Origin: Paracentrotus lividus
Taxonomy: Eukaryota > Echinodermata > Echinoidea > Camarodonta > Echinidae
DNA length: 64,000 bases
Direction of reading: 5' to 3'
NCBI GenBank assembly: GCA_940671915.1
Contig: CALNVZ010002100.1
Location: forward strand, 18,547,876 to 18,611,875
Positions 35,785-48,697 of this stretch are shown here, piece by piece. Position 1 is the stretch's first letter; each line of letters opens with the position of its first letter. The position numbers and the translations under genes are program-made. The notes below the pieces were generated by a model. It was not told the origin of the DNA. It made no database searches and was given only the letters and a program-made list of their open reading frames with translations.

Positions 35785-38370
35785 ATATAATAAATTTATT
35801 TTACCCTACATGTAGGCCTTACTACAAAATCACTTAGTTTTAGCAGAAATCATACAGTCTTCGCAAATAATAAATCCAGCTTTATTAGTATCCAGTAGAA
35901 TTTAAAAAAAAAACTCATATGCAATCTTTCCAAGGACAGGTAAATACAAAGAGAGTTAATGGACTATTGTCATCACATAAGGTATGCTTTAATCAAAAGA
36001 ACATTGAAATGGTTAGCTTTCAGTGTGTATTTTATTCCTACATGCCTGTCGGTTAATGTATTCATATTCTACATTTCAAATCAGTGTACATGTAGTTGTA
36101 AATTTTATGGACTATTTAGAGGAGGTCCCATAATGGGGAAATCCCTAGTTCAAAAACAAAGTTGATGCACTAGCATGACGAGTACACCAAAGTTGCTTCC
36201 ATAATACATTAACCTCAATACAAAGCAATCATAGCAACTAGTAAATTGATGCCAGTAAAAAGTATATATCTTTTTTTTTTTATATTTGGCATCTCAGTAG
36301 AGCATGCAGACCATGCAGTTGACGAAGTGCTTCTTCTCTATCAACGATTCCCTCCAGGATGTTTATATTGTATGCCCTGTATTGCCCACTTAAGGAAATT
36401 GTTTAAATGTGTTCAGGAAATCCCCATGGCCATGCCTTTGGGCAGCAAGAAGACGAGACTTTCCCTAACGAAGAAGAAAATTTTCCCCTAACGTGTGTTT
36501 CTTTCTACTTGGAATGGATAGAGAAGGTTAATAGCTACATGAAGGGGAAATTTACGGAAATGACTTTGGAATTGCTGACATACAAAACATGTCGATGTAC
36601 AACTTGATAAATTTGAGAAGTAATTGAAACACTCTTTTGCACTCGGCTTTTTTTAACCCTCTTCCTCTCCCTTCTCTATCTCTCTTTCTCTCCCCGCTCC
36701 CTTCTCTTGCTTTATTCTGTTTCATAGTTCATAGGCCTACAAGATAAATAAAGAAATGTAAATGTTTAATTTGTAAAAATGATTTTAATTTATTGTTTGA
36801 GATGAGAATACATGTAGATCGTGATTGTCTTGTTTATTTTCTTCAACTTCTGTCAACCCTCCATTATTGTTTGTACATGTAATTGCAGAATTGTTCCTTA
36901 ATCATTCAAAAGGGAGTGGGACAATGTTTATTAAAGCAAGGAGGTACCTCCTTGGTTTAAGTACACTTTACAAAAAATGTATACATTTACTATGAATCTT
37001 TTGAAAGGGATATTTTTGCATGAAAAGAAAAGCGACAAAGGCCAAGATGATGCTGTATTTCAATGTTCAGTCAAATGTAAACATACATTATGTATTCTAT
37101 TGTTGAAAGACGACATTAATCTTTCATTAAATCAACAAATGTACATATGTCAGCTCGCTTTTGCACACAATTCAGATTGTGTAATAGGGCCTACACTGAA
37201 CAACACACAGACGTTTGTGCTCTATATAGTGGGTACACCTGTTGAGTGAACTTCGAGGTCACACAATGCGTTCTAATCGTCCTCAATACCTCCTGAATAC
37301 AGTATAGTGTCCCATACTCCCTGCTGGCAAAGGCAAGGAGAGGGCAAACCGAATGCCAAACTATAAAAATAGCATCATGAACAAAAAAGACAGCGCACAA
37401 TGGATGAGAGGAGAAGACTGCACACTAGCACCCAATCATGATTTCAGCCTACACACTAAATGCAATTACAAGATACAAAATGCAGGTGATTTGTATTAAT
37501 ATCAGAGACAATCAATTTGAATGCAAATAGACAGGTGGAATTTGGTCTCACCGGGGAGGGCAAAGATGAATGATTCAATTTACCTAAATGAGTTGCTTCT
37601 TCCAAGTTAACAATACAGGCAAGGCTGCTTTTCTTGTGAGAACTTTTGTATACATGCAAACTAAATTACCATGGGAAAACAGCTTTTCATAGTTCTGCCA
37701 AAGGCTGCAAACTGTAGGCCATACAGCAGTTTAAAGAGTAGGCTCAATATTGTCACTATTGATGTAATGGAGAATTGATGTCAACTATAACAAAGTAAAC
37801 AGCAACAAATAGTTGACCTACATTGTAGCGTACAAAAGCACAGTAAGAATTTGTTTTTAATCGTTTCTTTTTTTCTTTTTTTTTATTTCCACTTTCAGAG
37901 GACAGACATTCAAGATCCAATATCACCTGGATGGAGGGTGGCGAAAGAAGATTTATTTTGCAAAATGATAAGTGCCATGGCTTAAGTGCAAGTTTTAGCT
38001 ACAATGTAAACAAATACTCTACAAATTTGTCTCATTGAAATACAAATCTATTTTGTATTTGGGTTGTCTCCAGATTCAAAACTGATTACATTTTTCCTGA
38101 CTACAGGAAGACACTCTATTGCACTGAATAATCTTGTTTTCAGATCTCATCCAAATCAGGTTTCACACTGGCTTTGGGAAGTACTGCATAAATTAATCAA
38201 AATGGATGCATCTATTGCAGATTGCTGAACACGAACAATACATTATTGTACAAGTCTCAGGACCTTTCCAAGCACAAAATGAAAAACTTGTATTTGGATA
38301 AATATATGTTAGCATGTTGTAAAACATTCTCAAATTTTGACAGCAAAATTGTACTAAATTAAAGTATTGA
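35785..38370. other. testin intron, nothing recognised
   Basis: AT-rich with pyrimidine tracts. Open frames near 36246-36607 and 36977-37249 lack flanking splice signals or recognisable motifs. Confidence 0.5.
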
Positions 38371-38373
38371 AAC

Positions 38374-38480
38374 ATTATAATAATAATAATAATAGTACGG
38401 TTCTTATAAAGCGCGTATCACTTCCAATTTTAGGCGTCTCTATGCGCTTTTACAAAAAGAAGAAGGAAAGAGAAGAGTAG
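38374..38480 (-). repeat. 3' end of a tRNA-type SINE
   Basis: On the minus strand the piece reads AAGCGCATAGAGACGCC, then CGCGCTTTATAAGAACCG, ending in an (ATT)n tail. This is the usual form of invertebrate tRNA-derived SINE tails. The tRNA-like head is not visible. Confidence 0.5.
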
Positions 38481-38606
38481 AAAAGACCGGGAAATCGGCC
38501 AAACTGTGATTCACAAGAAATGTTTATTGAATAAGTGTGTAAGTTATAAATGATTTCCTAAATATTTCTCTGTTGTTCAATATCAACATATATTTTTAAG
38601 CATCCA

Positions 38607-39047
38607 CAGAGACTCCAAACCTCCCGCTCTTGGCGTGAGATCTCCCCCCGAAAGGCCAGTATTGAAAAATCTTCCACTCTCCCACTGAGTTTGGAAATCT
38701 CACACTGAAGCTGTGTATTTCTCTTTTTTTCTCACACCCTAGCTGCACTTTCCCCCTTTTCTACCTCCCACCCTCTTCTTTGAGAAAAGTGCATCCAAAT
38801 CATTTTACCTCATTTATTGTTGTTGTATTGTTTAAAGATAGTAGTAGAAAGTCCTTAAAAAGGACTCTGGCCACAACCCACAAGGGTCTTTGTTTTACTT
38901 TTTAGTGATTTAGTCTACACGCATTAGATTGGGCCAGAGTTTCCCGCTTGCAAGCAGTCGCGGTCTCAGTGGGAGAATCTAGATTTCTAACTCTTATTCC
39001 AAAGATGTGCTTGGTATGGCCTGGCCTTGGATTTTTTGGAGTCTCTG
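38607..39047. mobile_element. MITE with CAGAGACTCCAAA ends and CATCCA duplication
   Basis: The 441-bp element has inverted ends CAGAGACTCCAAA and TTTGGAGTCTCTG. It is flanked by the perfect 6-bp duplication CATCCA (38601-38606 and 39048-39053). Inner inverted blocks CTCTCCCACTGAG and CTCAGTGGGAGA add to the hairpin potential. No coding frame is seen. Confidence 0.85.
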
Positions 39048-39229
39048 CATCCATTTTATTATGGGTTTGATGTTTTAGATTATTGCCCCCATAACTAGAT
39101 TTTTCTAAGTTAAGCCTATGGCCTACTCCTTAAATAAATATATTAATTGAAACATTATAATATATATCTTCTTATCTACAGTAACACATCACAGCAGTTA
39201 TTTATTTATTTATTTTTTTTCAAACGAAC

Positions 39230-39337
39230 CTCTTTCTTGCTCGTATCAATCTCTCGTATGCTTTCGTATGCATCTGATACATCCAAATCGCCATCTGTTG
39301 TGTCTACTGATTTTTGATTTACAACGGTCGCTGCCAT
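39230..39337 (-). CDS. TES: candidate testin first exon b: acidic soluble N-terminus
   Basis: There are 36 codons from ATG (gaaacgATGG) to a donor read as GAG|GTTCGT, ending in phase 0. The peptide starts MAATVVNQKSVD and ends IDTSKKE. It is acidic and hydrophilic, with no membrane segment. Joined to 5681 it gives [12 protein letters not shown], which resembles the lysine-rich lead into the GLGHE motif of vertebrate testin. The upstream 300 bases are more CpG-rich than the introns, as expected for a promoter. The donor is non-canonical at intron positions 3-4 (TC), which lowers confidence slightly. An out-of-frame ATG lies about 130 bases upstream. Confidence 0.62.
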
Positions 39338-39720
39338 CGTTTCTCCCCGTAACGCTGGACTAGGATTGATGCAAATGCTCCTATTCCAAAACGTCGTTGA
39401 TCTTGCGAATGAGTTTTAATTGTGAGGATATGTTAAGTAAAAACAGCTGGTGTAAATCCAATAATCACATACTCCCTACAGCGGAAGGTTATTCCGTGGT
39501 AATCAATACAGCGTTAAAAAAATGAAATTCAAGAGAATTATATATTCACAGAACTTGTAATTTCTCGTCTCCGTGTACCGGTATACCCGATATTTTCAAG
39601 ATTACACGCACGTACGGGCGCACGTACGTACGATGATGTGTAAATAGCTAGCAGGGAGCACCCGCGGCTAAGCGGCCGGGCAGCGACGCGGCCGGGCAAA
39701 CTTAACCCCCGGACAAGTTT
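39338..39720 (-). promoter_or_regulatory. candidate CpG-rich promoter of testin exon b
   Basis: This stretch is clearly richer in CpG than the flanking introns. It includes repeated ACGTACG motifs at about 39607-39631 and a GCGGCCGGGC-type segment at about 39669-39695. It lies just 5' of exon b on the minus strand. No clear TATA box is visible, so it would be a TATA-less CpG promoter if real. Confidence 0.35.
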
Positions 39721-39899
39721 TCTGCACCCCGGACAAAAATTCACTCTGACAATTACACCCCGGACAACAATTAAAACTTTCCGGACAAATCCACATTAAA
39801 ATTGAGAAAATTCAACCCTTTCTCTCTCATAATACGATGTCAATACTAACCTTTCTCGTAGTTATTTAGATTAAGGTTAGGCGGATGAAGTAAGCAAGG

Positions 39900-40085
39900 C
39901 AGGGACCGCGGAGCGGAGGGGCTGGAGGGGGGGGGGGTGAAGCCCCCCCCCCCACTTTTGTCAGCACCTGACGTGTACAAAAATGCAATGACGCGTACAT
40001 ATGTGATTTTTTAGCCTGTTTCAGCTCGCCCCCCCCCCACTTGCGGCTCAGCCCCTCCACTTTCAAAAATGGTCCGCGGCCCCTG
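39900..40085. mobile_element. hAT-like MITE with CAGGG ends
   Basis: The element is about 186 bp with ends CAGGGACCGCGG and (reverse) CAGGGGCCGCGGACC. It has internal poly-G/poly-C tracts and an inverted GAGGGGCT block. The form is like hAT MITEs; no clean 8-bp duplication is seen. Confidence 0.6.
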
Positions 40086-40570
40086 CAAAGGAGTCAGTTA
40101 TTATAGGAGTAAAATTTTGACTAGATAGGACCTATTGTGCAGCAGTGCATGGATATTGTTTCGTTTGTTATCATTTTTTTTAATTAAATTTTGAATATTT
40201 ATGCAAGGTAGGCAAGGAATCAAGGAAGGAGTAGTTTCGGGCCAAGCATAGTCATTTTTGTAACGTGGGGAATGGGGGTACAGTCATTTATATTGTGCTA
40301 TTTTTGTCGCATCATTTATGTGCCCATCCCCACACCGCCCCCCTATGATGCAGTGATCTTTGTCACCATTAATTATTACAGCCCCCACCCCCGGGGGGGG
40401 GGGGGGCTGTTGTTTGAAGGAAATTTAATATTTCCCTCTATTTTTAATAATGTGATGGCGCTATTCATTTTACGTTTATGAGAACCATTGTACAAGACCA
40501 TGAAGACAGTTTTCTCGATCCTACCATTTTCTTGGAGTCATTAAAAAAACATGCTACTACAAGACACGTA

Positions 40571-40777
40571 CACTGTTAAAAATTGCTGTAGCTTTCACAG
40601 TAAATTACTGGCAACTTTGTTGCACAGTAAATAACAGTATATTTGATGGTAGTTTCCTGTATCTTGTGGGAATTTATAGTAATTTACCATTGAAAGTAGA
40701 TTACTTTAAGAGGCAATTACAGTAAATTACCGTGCAACAGAGTTGCCAGTAAAAAGCTACAGCAATTTTTAACAGTG
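40571..40777. mobile_element. Tc1/mariner-like MITE
   Basis: The 207-bp element has long inverted ends, CACTGTTAAAAATTGCTG and its reverse complement, flanked by TA on both sides. Inner CAGTAAATTAC-type blocks are also inverted. The TA duplication fits Tc1/mariner. Confidence 0.85.
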
Positions 40778-42395
40778 TACAGTATGTAAAAACAGCCGTT
40801 TGACCATTGTTCGAACTAACCTAACTGTATGAAAATTTGTAAAGCGGCTTATAATAACCATCACATTTTTAAAACTTTAGCAATAAAACGTCACATAATT
40901 TAAGGGGAGTAATTACAATAAAAACTCAATAATGTAGGATCGTGATTACACTCCCCCCCCCCCCCCCCCCCGACAGAAAAAAAAAAATACCATGAAATTT
41001 TTCAAGTTTATTGACAACTCATACCATCTACAAAATTAATGTTTCGAGTATGGGCCTATCCTTTATTCCGAATATTGTTATGATGCCAACGAAAAATGGC
41101 AGACAGGCGCATGTCACTGGAGCCTGCACGGGGGCTTTGCCCTCTGGTCGAATTATAGGGGCAATTGCAGCCAAGAGGACGGGGGCACATGTAATGCTAG
41201 AAAGTTCAAAAATAGTGGGGGCAAATATTATTTTGGAGGGAGAAGGGGGCTCAACAAATTTTAATATAGGAGGCGCACCAGGTGTGAATTCTTCGCAGTA
41301 AGCGAATGACAGTTACCTTTTCGGTACCCCATTATATAAAATTCCATACAAGAACATCTAAAAGTTAATGAAAGATCAGAGACAATAATTCAATATTTCC
41401 CCGACAATCCTATAAGTTTGATGTTTACTCAGCCTGTGCAGTGTGACCCGAGTGAACCAGTCTGCTCTAATCAGTTCCCCAGTATTCACCTCTTGAGGGG
41501 CTGCATCAAAATTAGCATGATTACCTCCAATCTCCACTCCCTCCTCTTTATTGCACATCCCCAGGACAGTCAATAATCAATACTGATACGTGAATTATGA
41601 TGCACGGAACGACTAGTCACTTTCGATCCTTATAATACGCAAAATTAATTTATCATTGAAATTTACTCTAGATTAAGGAGTTCAGACAGTCACTATTTAC
41701 ACTGCGATATATAAAGGTGGTATCTCAACAGAAGAGAATGTCTTCGAGACTCCCACGACAGATCAGTCGCATAAGTCTCGGAGATGTCGCGAAGACGTCT
41801 CGGAGACATTTCCACGACTGCAAAAATCTCATAATTTCAACGTTTTCGATTATCCTGCGACTCATGAGACGAGGCAAAGCTAGCTCAGCAGACTTCATGG
41901 AGACTCGGACGGTGTACGTGTGCAGAGCTGCAAAAAATGTAAATGCGTCCCAACTGTCTGACATAAGTTTACAGACTAAACTTGTGTAACAAGAATTTGA
42001 AGTTAATTGTGTTTATATAAAAGTATAACACAAGCAGAATGATGTAAGACTCATGTAAGATAGAGTGGCAAATAAAGGGATATCTAACGTAGATAGCAAA
42101 CTATTATCATTATACAGTTAAATATTCCTTTTCTCTTATTGAGTAATATTCCTTTTGTTTACATCAATAAAGTATTATTGTTCAATCAAAATTAATTGAT
42201 CATGATATGAAATATAAAAGTTATGATACACAAGTATAAATTTTAAAACTTTTTTTTTCTTCTGGGAACTTATATACGCATCCACGTACTAGTAATTTAA
42301 CTGTTATGACACTGCTGTATAGTGCCGGTGTCGGGGATCGAACTCCATTCAAGACAGTGATCAGGCCACTTAACAACGACACTTTCTACATTTTA

Positions 42396-42535
42396 AACAG
42401 GATGATTATGGTAATGATGATGCCATGATGAATGATGAGGATGATGATGATGATAATGATGATGATGATGATGATGATGGTGATACTGATGATGATGATG
42501 ATGATGATGGTGATAATGGTGATGATGATTATGAA
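42396..42535. repeat. (ATG/GAT)n trinucleotide repeat
   Basis: Imperfect GATGAT repeats explain the Met-rich open frame here. Confidence 0.95.
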
Positions 42536-43268
42536 GATGCAGAAGAAGAAGGAGCTACAACGCACCCCTAATCAATATAACAAAATTTGCGAAGAAGCAG
42601 CATCCACCCCCTTGCCTCCAAAAACACGTCCCTTAACCGGCTCATCACATAACCAATATGCTTTCACATCAACTCTACTCACCCCCCCCCCCTGTCGTCT
42701 GGATGTTACCCCAGATATCGGAAAAACGACAGAGGCGCCATGCATCACTACGAAATTGTAATGCACTGAACTCCATCCACTCCACAATCATACCGATTGG
42801 TTGCACTCATGCGTATCCAAATCGGAGAAGGTTCCAAAAATGGGAATGATTTTATAAGGGTATTTAATGAGGTGTATGCATTTAGAATATACATTTTTTA
42901 CAGAACACTAATAATGCACCGCTGAATAATGATTGCATCCCAGAATTATCATGAACTGATGACGCACTTGCTGTTGTGACCTGGGTGCATCTGATCATCA
43001 TAATCATTGCCTGAAATGTCATTTAGGACAAGAAGTCGGTTTATTATTATTTCAGAGCAAAAGAATGTAAAAATCATCAACTATCATTTTATCAATTACA
43101 CAGCATTTTTTTCGGCACGGTAAATTTAACGAGAAAACGGTTCCAGATCATGAAGATGGCGCTACATCGCTAGAAATTTTAATCAGCTCCTCCTTTAGAT
43201 ATGGAGGGAGATAAAAATGCACGGACCTATCTATACAGAGCTTTTGCTGAATAGGTTTTGCCGTGTTG

Positions 43269-43303
<35 letters not shown>
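43269..43303. repeat. poly-A tract
   Basis: A run of about 35 A. Similar runs occur at 44776-44824 (C then A), 47289-47324 and 50583-50618 (A then G). Confidence 0.95.
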
Positions 43304-43304
<1 letters not shown>

Positions 43305-43781
43305 GAAATTAAATGAAACGAAAATACATACTCCATTTTACTTATATGCTAAATCTTACAGGGCAGGATGGGACTGTCTTGAAGTTCTATTCAAGGGGAC
43401 TTGGTAATTAAGTATCACATCTCACCAAACATGCCGGGGGACAGCAGCCCCTCTACTCCGTTTTGAATCCGGGATCGAGACCTCTCGGTTTTTGAGGCAT
43501 GATTTTTCTATCTCTGAACCACATTATGCATCAGTAGACATTTTGACGAACATTACGATTCAACACCCGCTGAAAAGAATGAGAGGTCCGTTCCTCTTTC
43601 GCTGCTTCTCACTACACCATAGAAGCAGGCAGATGGTTTGTAATAACATCTCCATCTTTTATTTCATCAGCGAAATGAGAGCTTCTTCACACTCAGAACA
43701 AGACGGTTGAGGAAATTGGAGGGGTATCAGATATTGAAGGAGGTGTGCGTGCATCCGAAGACTGGTCTACTCTTGGGAGTG

Positions 43782-44071
43782 GTGTGGTCGAGTGGATAAG
43801 TCAGGGGACTTACGATCACAAGGTACGCGGTTCGAATCCCGTCCTACACTAGCATCGCTTCGGGCAAGAGGTGTCACCTGCAAATTTGCTCAGTACTTGA
43901 CCCAAGTGAGGTAAATGGGTACCGGTACGAAGAAATTCCTCGAATGCTTAAAGCGCCCTTTAAGTTAGGGCAGCTATGCTATATGCCGGGTAATAATATT
44001 AGCTGCGCCTCTGAATAACTTTACTAGATAGACGGTGCATTATAAATGCTTAATATTATTAATATTATTAC
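43782..44071 (+). mobile_element. tRNA-derived SINE
   Basis: The head contains an A-box-like TGGTCGAGTGG and a B box GGTTCGAATCC at tRNA spacing. It is followed by a non-tRNA body and an AT-rich tail of ATT-type repeats (TATAAATGCTTAATATTATT). The body phrase AAGCGCCCTTTAAGTTAGGGCAG region is typical of SINE bodies. It is about 290 bp on the plus strand. Confidence 0.75.
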
Positions 44072-44786
44072 TCTTAGTGATTATCACTTACCCTTCTGTC
44101 TCATGCTGGCACCATCTCGACTATGAAACATTTTCATTTTATCTCTATTAAAGTAACTTGCATGGATTACTCATTTAATGATATGATACTTACTTACTTG
44201 GATTTTTAGTGCAAAATAAGCAGAATATCACTTTGTATGGCTCTGTCAATGAAATAACTAAATTTAGATTAAAATGCCTTTTCATAAGTATTTTACATTT
44301 TCTCTTGTCTTAGCATAAATTATATCATATCCAAAATCCATATATTTTCGTTTTAGTTGCAGCAGTGAGCTTAGGATGATTTTGTTCCATTGCAGTGAGT
44401 TTTAAGCATAGGTCTAACTTGTTCATGTTTAAAATGTCAACCCCACCCCTCCCCCCCATAAAAAAAAGGGGAGGGAAGAAAAAAAAGAGAGAATATAAGT
44501 TGAGTATAATATATCAGATTTCTCTGGTCAGGAACTGATTCTTTTTTGTTGTTTCTTTACCATGTTTAAAATCAAGTCAATGGTCTTTGATTTCAATAAA
44601 ATGAAAAAAGGGGGACATTATTTCCTTATTATTGTAATTTTTCGTAACGTCCGTATTGTATTATGTCACGGATATATTTGAAATGAGAGAAGGTCTATGG
44701 TTTACATGGCGATCTAATTGAATTACTGCCATTCAAACTGTATATTGTTTTAAAGGGTTGATTGCTAATACATTACCCCCCCCCCC

Positions 44787-44829
<43 letters not shown>

Positions 44830-47287
44830 ATGCGGCATCTGACTGATAATGTTCACAAACTGTAAGGTTTGACGTCACTGTATTTGTGATTTCTCGTATC
44901 GCATCCGCGTTAATTCAAACCATTTTACACAAATCCTGGCATAAAAAATATACTAGGCATATGCATTTTTAAAAACATCTTTAAAGAAGAATGTGACTCA
45001 AACGGTTTAATTTTTGGGCGGCTCAACATCACCTCTTCATGAAAAGAATGTGACCAATATACGAGAAACAGTGCAATGACAGATGAAGAGCCGCAACAGG
45101 CGTGCTCCCCCCCCCATATTTTGAAAACCACTAATTTTCGGCTTCGTTCCATTCTAATTTTTCATATCCCCTATTTCAAACCCTTAATCCATCGCTGTGG
45201 TTCTATAGATAATTACCCCCTGGACAATTGCTCCGGGACAACTACCCCTGCTAAAAATCAAACCCTAACTCTATAATAATTGTGAGGGGGAGAAGAAGTT
45301 GTCCTGGGGGGGGGGGGTAATTGCCTGACACGAACCGCTGCAATGATACATAACTTTTGTACTGTAGATTTGCAATCTTTTGCACTATTTTTCTTTTGCT
45401 GGCACGCTGTTCAAACTATCAATAACTACACGTCCTTTTAGACGTCCTCCAACTGTGTTCAAGCTTGAGAATGCACATTAATGAAGTGAATCAGCATGTC
45501 TGATCTATGAATGGAGATGGGAGAACTGTCAAAAGGATGAAGCCAATTAATACTTTATCAGCCAAATTTATTACAGGCTACTTTCTTCGGGCATTACATT
45601 AACAATAACCTACAAAACTGATGGCGTCAAAAACGCAGACACCATTGCTGTACGAGAATAAAAAAAGGTGGGAATATTATCACGATTATTTATAGGCATA
45701 ATAATTATATGCGTTCCCATGGGGCGCGACTACCGATGGAAGAAAGGATATTTTAGAAAGATGTAAATAGTACAGAAAATGGAGGAGATCCATGGCATTT
45801 ATTACATCACCATAACGGATCCACCTAAACGTCACGAATATAAATGTTGGTAAATATTACTACTTACATGTCTAAACTCATGTGCGATTTCCGCCTCCGT
45901 TTTGCCTGAACAATGTTGACATTTTTGGAATCTTTACTTAACTGCGTCTTCTCCTCAGAATGATGTTTGTTCCTCTTTTCGATAAGATGTCACGAGTATG
46001 TGTTACTCTTTGAAGTTACTCACATCAGACAGCAGACAGAACTCTTCAACATGAGCTGTAGGATGTTTTCAGTGTAGTCAAATCAAACGAAGCTCTTTCC
46101 TAATTATGTTTCGGTTAGCCGACGAGGATGCATAATCATACCGTCCGATGTCGAGAAAACAGGTGGCGCGAAAAAATATCGTGAAGAGAGGAGGCCTTTG
46201 CTCTTGTTGAAGATCCTTAAGTGAGTTATTTCCTCGTATGACGAATAAGTAAGAGCAGGATGATTTGATGCTACACAGACTTTAAACAGAAAAGGTTGAT
46301 TGAACAATAGTATGATCTACTGTCTGTGGTAAATGGAGTGCAATGCAGCTTTCAATCAGGAAGATCGAGAATAAGAAGAGACTGTGTCATAGCCGAAGAC
46401 TTCGTGATATATGATTTCGTTGTACCTCTTCCATTCACACAAAAAATATCACAACAATACATCCAAGGCAACTTGACGGTGCATGAAGAATGACTAAAAA
46501 CCAACCTATCTATCTATTTTCCTTCCTTTTTGGCTCTTTATGATAATCCACAGTCCTTCATGCACCCACAATAATGATATGATAGTATAATCATAATCGA
46601 TGTTAATGAAGAAAAAATGAGTAAGTGAACGTCGCCGCACCCCAACCTCCTAAAAATGTAATTGCGAATGTTTTCTCTCTCTCTCTCTCTCTCCTCTTCT
46701 CTCTCTCTCTTCTTTCTTTTCTCTCTCTCTCTCTATATCTCTCATTATCTGACGTCAGAGAGCGGGGGTTCTCTGAACTATGAAAATGAAATTCGGCATA
46801 CTAGAATCATAAAGAGACATTCCATTGTGTGGTTGATTTGTATGCCTTCTCCTTCGCCCACACATTATTTCTGTCTGGATCACCCTGAGGTCACCCTCAA
46901 GTTTAACGTCTGCCTAAATGTTATGTTTCACGATGTTGTAAGAGAATTTTATATAACTATAATCATACGGTTTTATATTGTGTTACAATAAATCAAACCA
47001 CTTCATTCATTCTATTAATTCTGATTTGACAATTAATCTATCTTGATTTGTCGCAGCAATGAATGTGGTGGCATTGACCATGAAGCATGAAGCAACACTA
47101 AACTTTCAAATTATCAGACTTTTCCACGATCGCGAGGCAATTTTCTCAAATTCTCTGACTTGGAACTTCCCTGTTTGGAAAATTAGTTTTCAAGATTTTC
47201 CCTGATTTCCAAGTACAGTGGAAAATATGTTACCCTACATCTATATATCCCACTCGTTACCTGGAATAGAATAGCAGGAGTGAGCAA

Positions 47288-47326
<39 letters not shown>

Positions 47327-48697
47327 GTTCTCCATTTTCTTACACTTATGTCGCAACCAGTCTTCCGTGTTTTTGCAAGTACATAATGTGTCCCGCAGCG
47401 TTATTGAAATCGTCTACCCCATCAGACGCAGAGAGATGCCACCGGTTGTGACTAATGCATATACGATGCATCATACTTATGTAACTTTATGTTAGCGTAT
47501 TTATTATGAACGTCCTCATCAAGCTCTATAAATTAAGCTTATTGTAATCCACTAATCTATTTCAATTTTATTAGAATGATTATACCATGTTAATTCAATT
47601 GACAACATACCTGCGATGGTAGTAATGTATTAACATAAACCAAATCAAATAAAATCACCTAAATAGCCATTGATTGAAACCTATTCAGGGAGGTTTAACA
47701 AGAATAGAATGATGTGGGATAAGAAGTTTTTTATGAACTTTTTTTTTATCCCCCTCTCTCTCTCTCTCTCTCTCTGTTTTTTTCCAGTCCACTTTCTGCT
47801 TATGTTGTCATTTTTTCCATTTAAGTTTATACGAGACCCTTTAACTATCTCAAAATTTTATCCAATTAGGCCTACAAGCCAGTTTCGTTTGCATTGAGAC
47901 AGTCTTCCATTTATTGCTTTTCTCTTTATTTCAGGTTAAGCAGTTCAGCATCGTTCATTTCCTGTGTCCTTCTATTTGTGGTTTTTTGTTATGTTCATGG
48001 GTTCCCATAATCCATTATTTTGTCTCCAAATCACTCGTAGTTTGTATTATCATGCCAGTATCTTCTGCCTAACAAAACTTGAATTGTCAGAATTATCATT
48101 TTGACATGTAATTATTGAAATAAATGTTGTCAATATAAACAGACCCCTGGAATTGAATTGCAGAGAGCAAAATAAATAAATAAATAAATAAATAAAAAAA
48201 TACATCATGGTCGTTCCGTATACAAATCATAATGCATCAATATGATAAGCAATGAATCTTTACCAATCTTTACTAATCCTGTCTTCTGGTGGGTTTCTTC
48301 TGATTACTTACGAGGACTTAGAAACGAGTATAACACTCTTATTCTTAAAAACAATTAATACCTAAATAATATATAATATATATATATTTAAAAAAAAGAA
48401 AAAGAAAAAAGATCACAGATCGAAAGTAAGCGTATAACAAATTAAAATCACAACGTTGGGACGGGTTATGGTTATTGCGATCATTAAATTCTGCCGGTGT
48501 CACTCAAAGATTGGCAATAACCATTGGTGTATCCTTGAGGGTGGGGTGGCTACTGGGATTTGACCCCTGGTAAACCAGATGATTTAAAATACGAGGGGGC
48601 GCGGGGCCTGGACACGTCACATACAAAGCTCACATAATAGGCCTCGCTGCAGGATCCAAGTTAAGAGGTATAGGCATACATTTTATGTGGGTATATA
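44072..48697. other. intron or upstream DNA of testin with simple repeats
   Basis: Contains poly-C/poly-A (44776-44824), poly-A (47289-47324), (TC)n tracts (about 46674-46737 and 47754-47775) and an (AAAT)n tract (about 48174-48199). A moderately CpG-rich patch lies at 45.9-46.2 kb. No supported exon. Confidence 0.5.

Noticed and set aside
36246-36607. Overlapping plus-strand frames with an acidic stretch
   Set aside because: No convincing acceptor-donor pair and no domain.
42318-42370. tRNA-like segment on the minus strand (GTTCGATCCC box)
   Set aside because: Only the B box and a weak A-box-like piece are visible, with no complete cloverleaf. At most an old SINE fragment.
42432-42761. Met-rich 109-codon frame
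   Set aside because: It is a translation of the (ATG)n repeat.
43782-43853. Functional tRNA gene
   Set aside because: A and B boxes are present, but the acceptor stem does not pair cleanly and a SINE body with an AT-rich tail follows directly.
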